From Mucilaginibacter terrae (GTDB taxonomy: Bacteria > Bacteroidota > Bacteroidia > Sphingobacteriales > Sphingobacteriaceae): DNA of 64,000 bases. The stretch is from positions 3,410,001-3,474,000 of the forward strand of contig NZ_JAVLVU010000001.1 of NCBI RefSeq assembly GCF_031951985.1. Reading direction: 5' to 3'. This document shows positions 61,325-64,000 of the stretch, piece after piece. The notes beneath the pieces are model-generated. The model ran no database searches. It was not told the DNA's origin and saw only the letters and a list, made by a program, of their open reading frames with translations. Both the position numbers and the translations under genes were made by a program. The stretch's first letter is position 1. Each line of letters starts with the position of its first letter.

Positions 61325-63433
61325 TTGAACGCGCAGGTATTTCAAACGCCCATCGACTATTTAAAAGGAGTTGGCACCGCAAGAGCCGACGTTTTAAAGA
61401 AGGAGTTGGGCATTTTTGTTTATGAAGACCTGCTTAAGCACTATCCGTTCAAATACATTGACCGTACGCGGTTTTATAAAATACGCGACATCAATCCCGA
61501 CCTGCCACACGTGCAGGTGATAGCCCGCGTAACCCATAAAGAAGTGCTGGGCGAAAAGCACACCAAGCGCCTCATTGTGCATGCCATGGATGATACAGGC
61601 ATTATGGAGCTTGCCTGGTTTCAGGGTATTAAATGGGCCGACAAGAGCATTGCGGTGGGCAAAGCCTACATCATTTTTGGTAAGCCGGGTATGTTTAATG
61701 GCAAAACCCAAATGTCGCACCCCGAAATGGAGCCTTACTCAACTGAGGCAAAAAAGCGCATGGGTAACCTTACGCTGCAACCCGGTTACAATTCTACCGA
61801 AAAACTTAAATCCTTTTCTTTAGATAGCAAGGGCCTTCAAAAGCTGATGGCTAATTTGCTGGATCAGTGCCTGCGCGATATTCGTGAAACGCTCCCTTTG
61901 TATATCATCCAACGGTTCAAACTCATAAACCGCGCTGATGCTTACCGCTATATCCACTTCCCCGAAAACGCGCAACAGCTTTATGAAGCCCAGCACCGCT
62001 TAAAGTTTGAGGAACTGTTCCACATTCAGCTTAAACTGTTAAAGAACAAGCTCATTCGTACGCAAAAGTTCAAGGGGAATGTGTTTGACAAAGTGGGCGA
62101 GTATTTTAATACATTCTACGAACATAAAATACCCTTCCCGCTTACCGGTGCACAAAAACGGGTGTTGAAGGAGATAAGGATAGATACCCAGCGGGGCGTA
62201 CAAATGAACCGCCTCTTACAGGGCGATGTAGGCAGTGGTAAAACTGTGGTAGCACTCATGACTATGTTGCTGGCTATTGATAACGGTTTTCAGGCCTGCA
62301 TTATGGCCCCTACCGAAATTCTGGCAAATCAGCATTTTCTATCCATTCAGAGTTTGGTAGGCGATGGCTTTGTGGAAGTAGCACTGCTTACCGGTTCTAC
62401 CAAAAAGAAAGAGCGCAAGGTACTGCATGAAAAGCTGCTGAGCGGCGAACTGAAGATACTGATAGGCACCCATGCCTTGATTGAAGACGCCGTACAGTTT
62501 CAAAACCTGGGTTTGGTAGTAATTGACGAGCAGCACCGCTTTGGTGTTGAACAACGTGCCAGGCTCTGGAAAAAGAATACTATACCGCCGCATGTGCTGG
62601 TAATGACAGCCACGCCCATACCACGTACTTTGGCCATGACTTTGTACGGCGATTTGGATGTATCGGTAATTGACGAACTTCCCGCCGGGCGTAAACCTAT
62701 TGAAACGCTGCATTATTATGAGAGCCAGCGCCTGCCCATGTTTGGCCTGATCAAACGTGAAATTGCTTTAGGCCGGCAGGTATATATAGTATATCCGCTC
62801 ATACAGGAAAGCGAAAAGCTCGATCTTAAAAACCTGATGGATGGCTTTGATACCATTTCGCACGAGTTTCCGAAACCACAGTACCAGGTGAGCATAGTAC
62901 ATGGCAAGTTAAAAGCCAGTGAAAAGGACGAAGAGATGCAGCGTTTTGTAAAAGGTGAAACGCATATTATGGTGGCTACTACAGTAATTGAGGTGGGGGT
63001 AAACGTGCCCAACGCATCGGTTATGGTGATTGAAAATGCAGAGCGCTTTGGCCTGTCGCAACTGCACCAGTTACGCGGCCGGGTGGGGCGTGGTGCCGAA
63101 AAATCATACTGCGTGCTCATGAGTGGCAACAAGCTGAGCCGCGAAGGTAAAATACGTTTGGAAACTATGGTGCGCACCAATAACGGCTTCGAAATATCGG
63201 AAATTGACCTGCAACTGCGAGGCCCAGGTAATATTGAAGGCACCCAGCAAAGCGGGGTGCTCGACCTTAAACTGGCCGATTTGGCGCAAGACCAGGAACT
63301 GCTGATGCAGGCTCGTAAAGTTGTTGAAGAAATTTTTGCTAAAGACCCGCAATTGGCCCTGCCCGAAAACCAGATACTACAATCAGCTTTTCAAACCAAA
63401 AATGGCGGCTTAAGTTGGGATAAGATCTCCTGA
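61325..63433 (+). CDS. recG: ATP-dependent DNA helicase RecG (TTG start)
   Basis: 702 residues. Wedge/OB domain at about 60-150, Walker A 'GDVGSGKT' (300-307), DEQH-type motif II 'VIDEQHRFGVEQRARL', motif III 'TATPIPRTLAM', motif VI 'QLRGRVGRG' and the RecG-specific 'GFEISEIDLQLRGPGNIEGTQQSG' end. It reverses stalled forks and drives branch migration. No in-frame ATG lies between the upstream stop (61301) and about residue 88, so TTG at 61325 is the start. The preceding ridA gene is close, suggesting one operon. Confidence 0.96.
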   Translation: MNAQVFQTPIDYLKGVGTARADVLKKELGIFVYEDLLKHYPFKYIDRTRFYKIRDINPDLPHVQVIARVTHKEVLGEKHTKRLIVHAMDDTGIMELAWFQGIKWADKSIAVGKAYIIFGKPGMFNGKTQMSHPEMEPYSTEAKKRMGNLTLQPGYNSTEKLKSFSLDSKGLQKLMANLLDQCLRDIRETLPLYIIQRFKLINRADAYRYIHFPENAQQLYEAQHRLKFEELFHIQLKLLKNKLIRTQKFKGNVFDKVGEYFNTFYEHKIPFPLTGAQKRVLKEIRIDTQRGVQMNRLLQGDVGSGKTVVALMTMLLAIDNGFQACIMAPTEILANQHFLSIQSLVGDGFVEVALLTGSTKKKERKVLHEKLLSGELKILIGTHALIEDAVQFQNLGLVVIDEQHRFGVEQRARLWKKNTIPPHVLVMTATPIPRTLAMTLYGDLDVSVIDELPAGRKPIETLHYYESQRLPMFGLIKREIALGRQVYIVYPLIQESEKLDLKNLMDGFDTISHEFPKPQYQVSIVHGKLKASEKDEEMQRFVKGETHIMVATTVIEVGVNVPNASVMVIENAERFGLSQLHQLRGRVGRGAEKSYCVLMSGNKLSREGKIRLETMVRTNNGFEISEIDLQLRGPGNIEGTQQSGVLDLKLADLAQDQELLMQARKVVEEIFAKDPQLALPENQILQSAFQTKNGGLSWDKIS

Positions 63434-63474
63434 TTTACTATCTTAACGGCGTTAAACTATTTCTCCTCTCTCAA

Positions 63475-64000
63475 ATGAAACTCAAAAACGCCGCTCTGTG
63501 CGCTATGGCTGCCGTAGGTTTATCCTTTTCGGCCCAGGCCCAAAATACCGACTCTTTAATGTTGCGCAAAATTTTCGATGAAACTCTGGTAAATGGCCAG
63601 TGCTACGAAAACCTGCGCTATTTGTGTAAAAAGATCGGCTCGCGATTGAGCGGATCGGCCGGTGCGGCAAAATCGGTGGAATGGAGTAAAAAACTGATGG
63701 AAAGTTACGGTTTTGACAAGATTTATCTGCAAGAAGTAATGGTGCCGCACTGGGTACGCGGCGAAAAGGAGCAGGGCATTATTGTGAGCGGTACTACCCG
63801 CACGCCGGTGGCTTTGGCTGCTTTGGGTATGTCGGTTGGTACACCCAAAGCCGGTATTACCGCTGAGGTTATTGAACTGCAAAGCTTAAAAGAGCTGGAA
63901 ACTTTAGGTGAGGCCAAAATAAAGGGTAAAATAATTTTCTTTAACCGCCCGTTCGATAACCGCTTTATTGAAACCGGAGGGGCTTACGGCACCGCGGGCG
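63475..64000 (+). CDS. Secreted M28-type peptidase, N-terminal part (runs off the window)
   Basis: 175 codons seen, starting at ATG 63475 and open at the right edge. Signal peptide (cleavage after SAQA, about residue 22). 'LCKKIGSRLSGSAGAAKSVEWSKKLMESYGFDKIYLQEVMVPHW' matches the start of M28 aminopeptidases (R-L-S-G-S), followed by a protease-associated insert ('AKIKGKIIFFNRPFDNRFIETGGAYG'). The zinc-binding residues would lie beyond the window. 41 bases after recG; the pair could be cotranscribed. Confidence 0.82.
   Translation, partial: MKLKNAALCAMAAVGLSFSAQAQNTDSLMLRKIFDETLVNGQCYENLRYLCKKIGSRLSGSAGAAKSVEWSKKLMESYGFDKIYLQEVMVPHWVRGEKEQGIIVSGTTRTPVALAALGMSVGTPKAGITAEVIELQSLKELETLGEAKIKGKIIFFNRPFDNRFIETGGAYGTAG

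Noticed and set aside
1..64000. tRNA or rRNA genes
   Set aside because: No T-arm-like GGTTCGA pattern with matching cloverleaf arms and no rRNA-like segments were found by eye; a tRNAscan-SE run would be decisive.

Overview
The window is a chromosomal stretch of a Bacteroidota bacterium, most likely family Sphingobacteriaceae (Mucilaginibacter/Pedobacter-like). The evidence is SusC/SusD proteins with an ECF sigma/FecR pair, PorT-type and OmpA-type barrels, Bacteroidota-style TAnnTTTG promoter boxes close upstream of many start codons, small Bacteroidota-specific proteins (a DUF6728-like 47-residue protein) and medium GC. The assignment is inferred from gene content. No rRNA, tRNA, CRISPR array, prophage or complete IS element was seen.

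Layout. 1-2.5 kb: end of a GH92 mannosidase and a secreted glycerophosphodiesterase. 2.5-3.0 kb: two nested palindromes. 3.0-13.9 kb: hisS, a DUF6607-type protein behind a perfect palindrome, small envelope proteins, two S41 proteases, a periplasmic cyclophilin, murQ and conserved unknowns. 13.9-18.2 kb: lnt, rsmI and serS with GC-rich intergenic repeats. 18.2-24.2 kb: an AT-rich HNH nuclease gene coupled to a small phosphatase, an M20 amidohydrolase, a metallo-hydrolase, a ParE-type toxin-antitoxin pair, YbaB and a serine hydrolase. 24.5-35.2 kb: ECF sigma, FecR, SusC (frameshifted), SusD, a DUF5689 lipoprotein, a Tat-type calcineurin phosphoesterase and a second GDPD. Together these look like an outer-membrane uptake locus for a phosphodiester-containing substrate. 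35.4-37.8 kb: large PIG-L deacetylase. 38.1-38.4 kb: array of palindromic hairpins. 38.7-43.3 kb: TetR-TolC-EmrA-EmrB efflux operon with a clear operator.

43.5-50.8 kb holds peroxide defence (AhpD-like and AhpC), a possible UDG-fold protein, DinB, a membrane-anchored LuxR-type regulator, RmuC and HflX. 50.8-51.2 kb has a second copy of the hairpin family. 51.2-57.8 kb is a cell-surface glycosyltransferase cluster (GT2, GT90, GT1, GT2, GT2, GT2) with a DUF4261 gene. 57.9-64 kb holds aminopeptidase P, a highly expressed OmpA protein, a small DUF6728-like protein, RidA, RecG and the start of an M28 peptidase.

Three genes (SusC, one GT2, the GT1) each carry a single-base frameshift in a short homopolymer. 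They may be real decay, phase-variable switches or sequencing errors; the sequence alone cannot decide. The strongest candidates for something undescribed are the two related hairpin arrays (38.1 and 50.9 kb, with covarying stems), the phosphodiester-type Sus locus, the AT-rich HNH/phosphatase island and the membrane-bound LuxR-type regulator.
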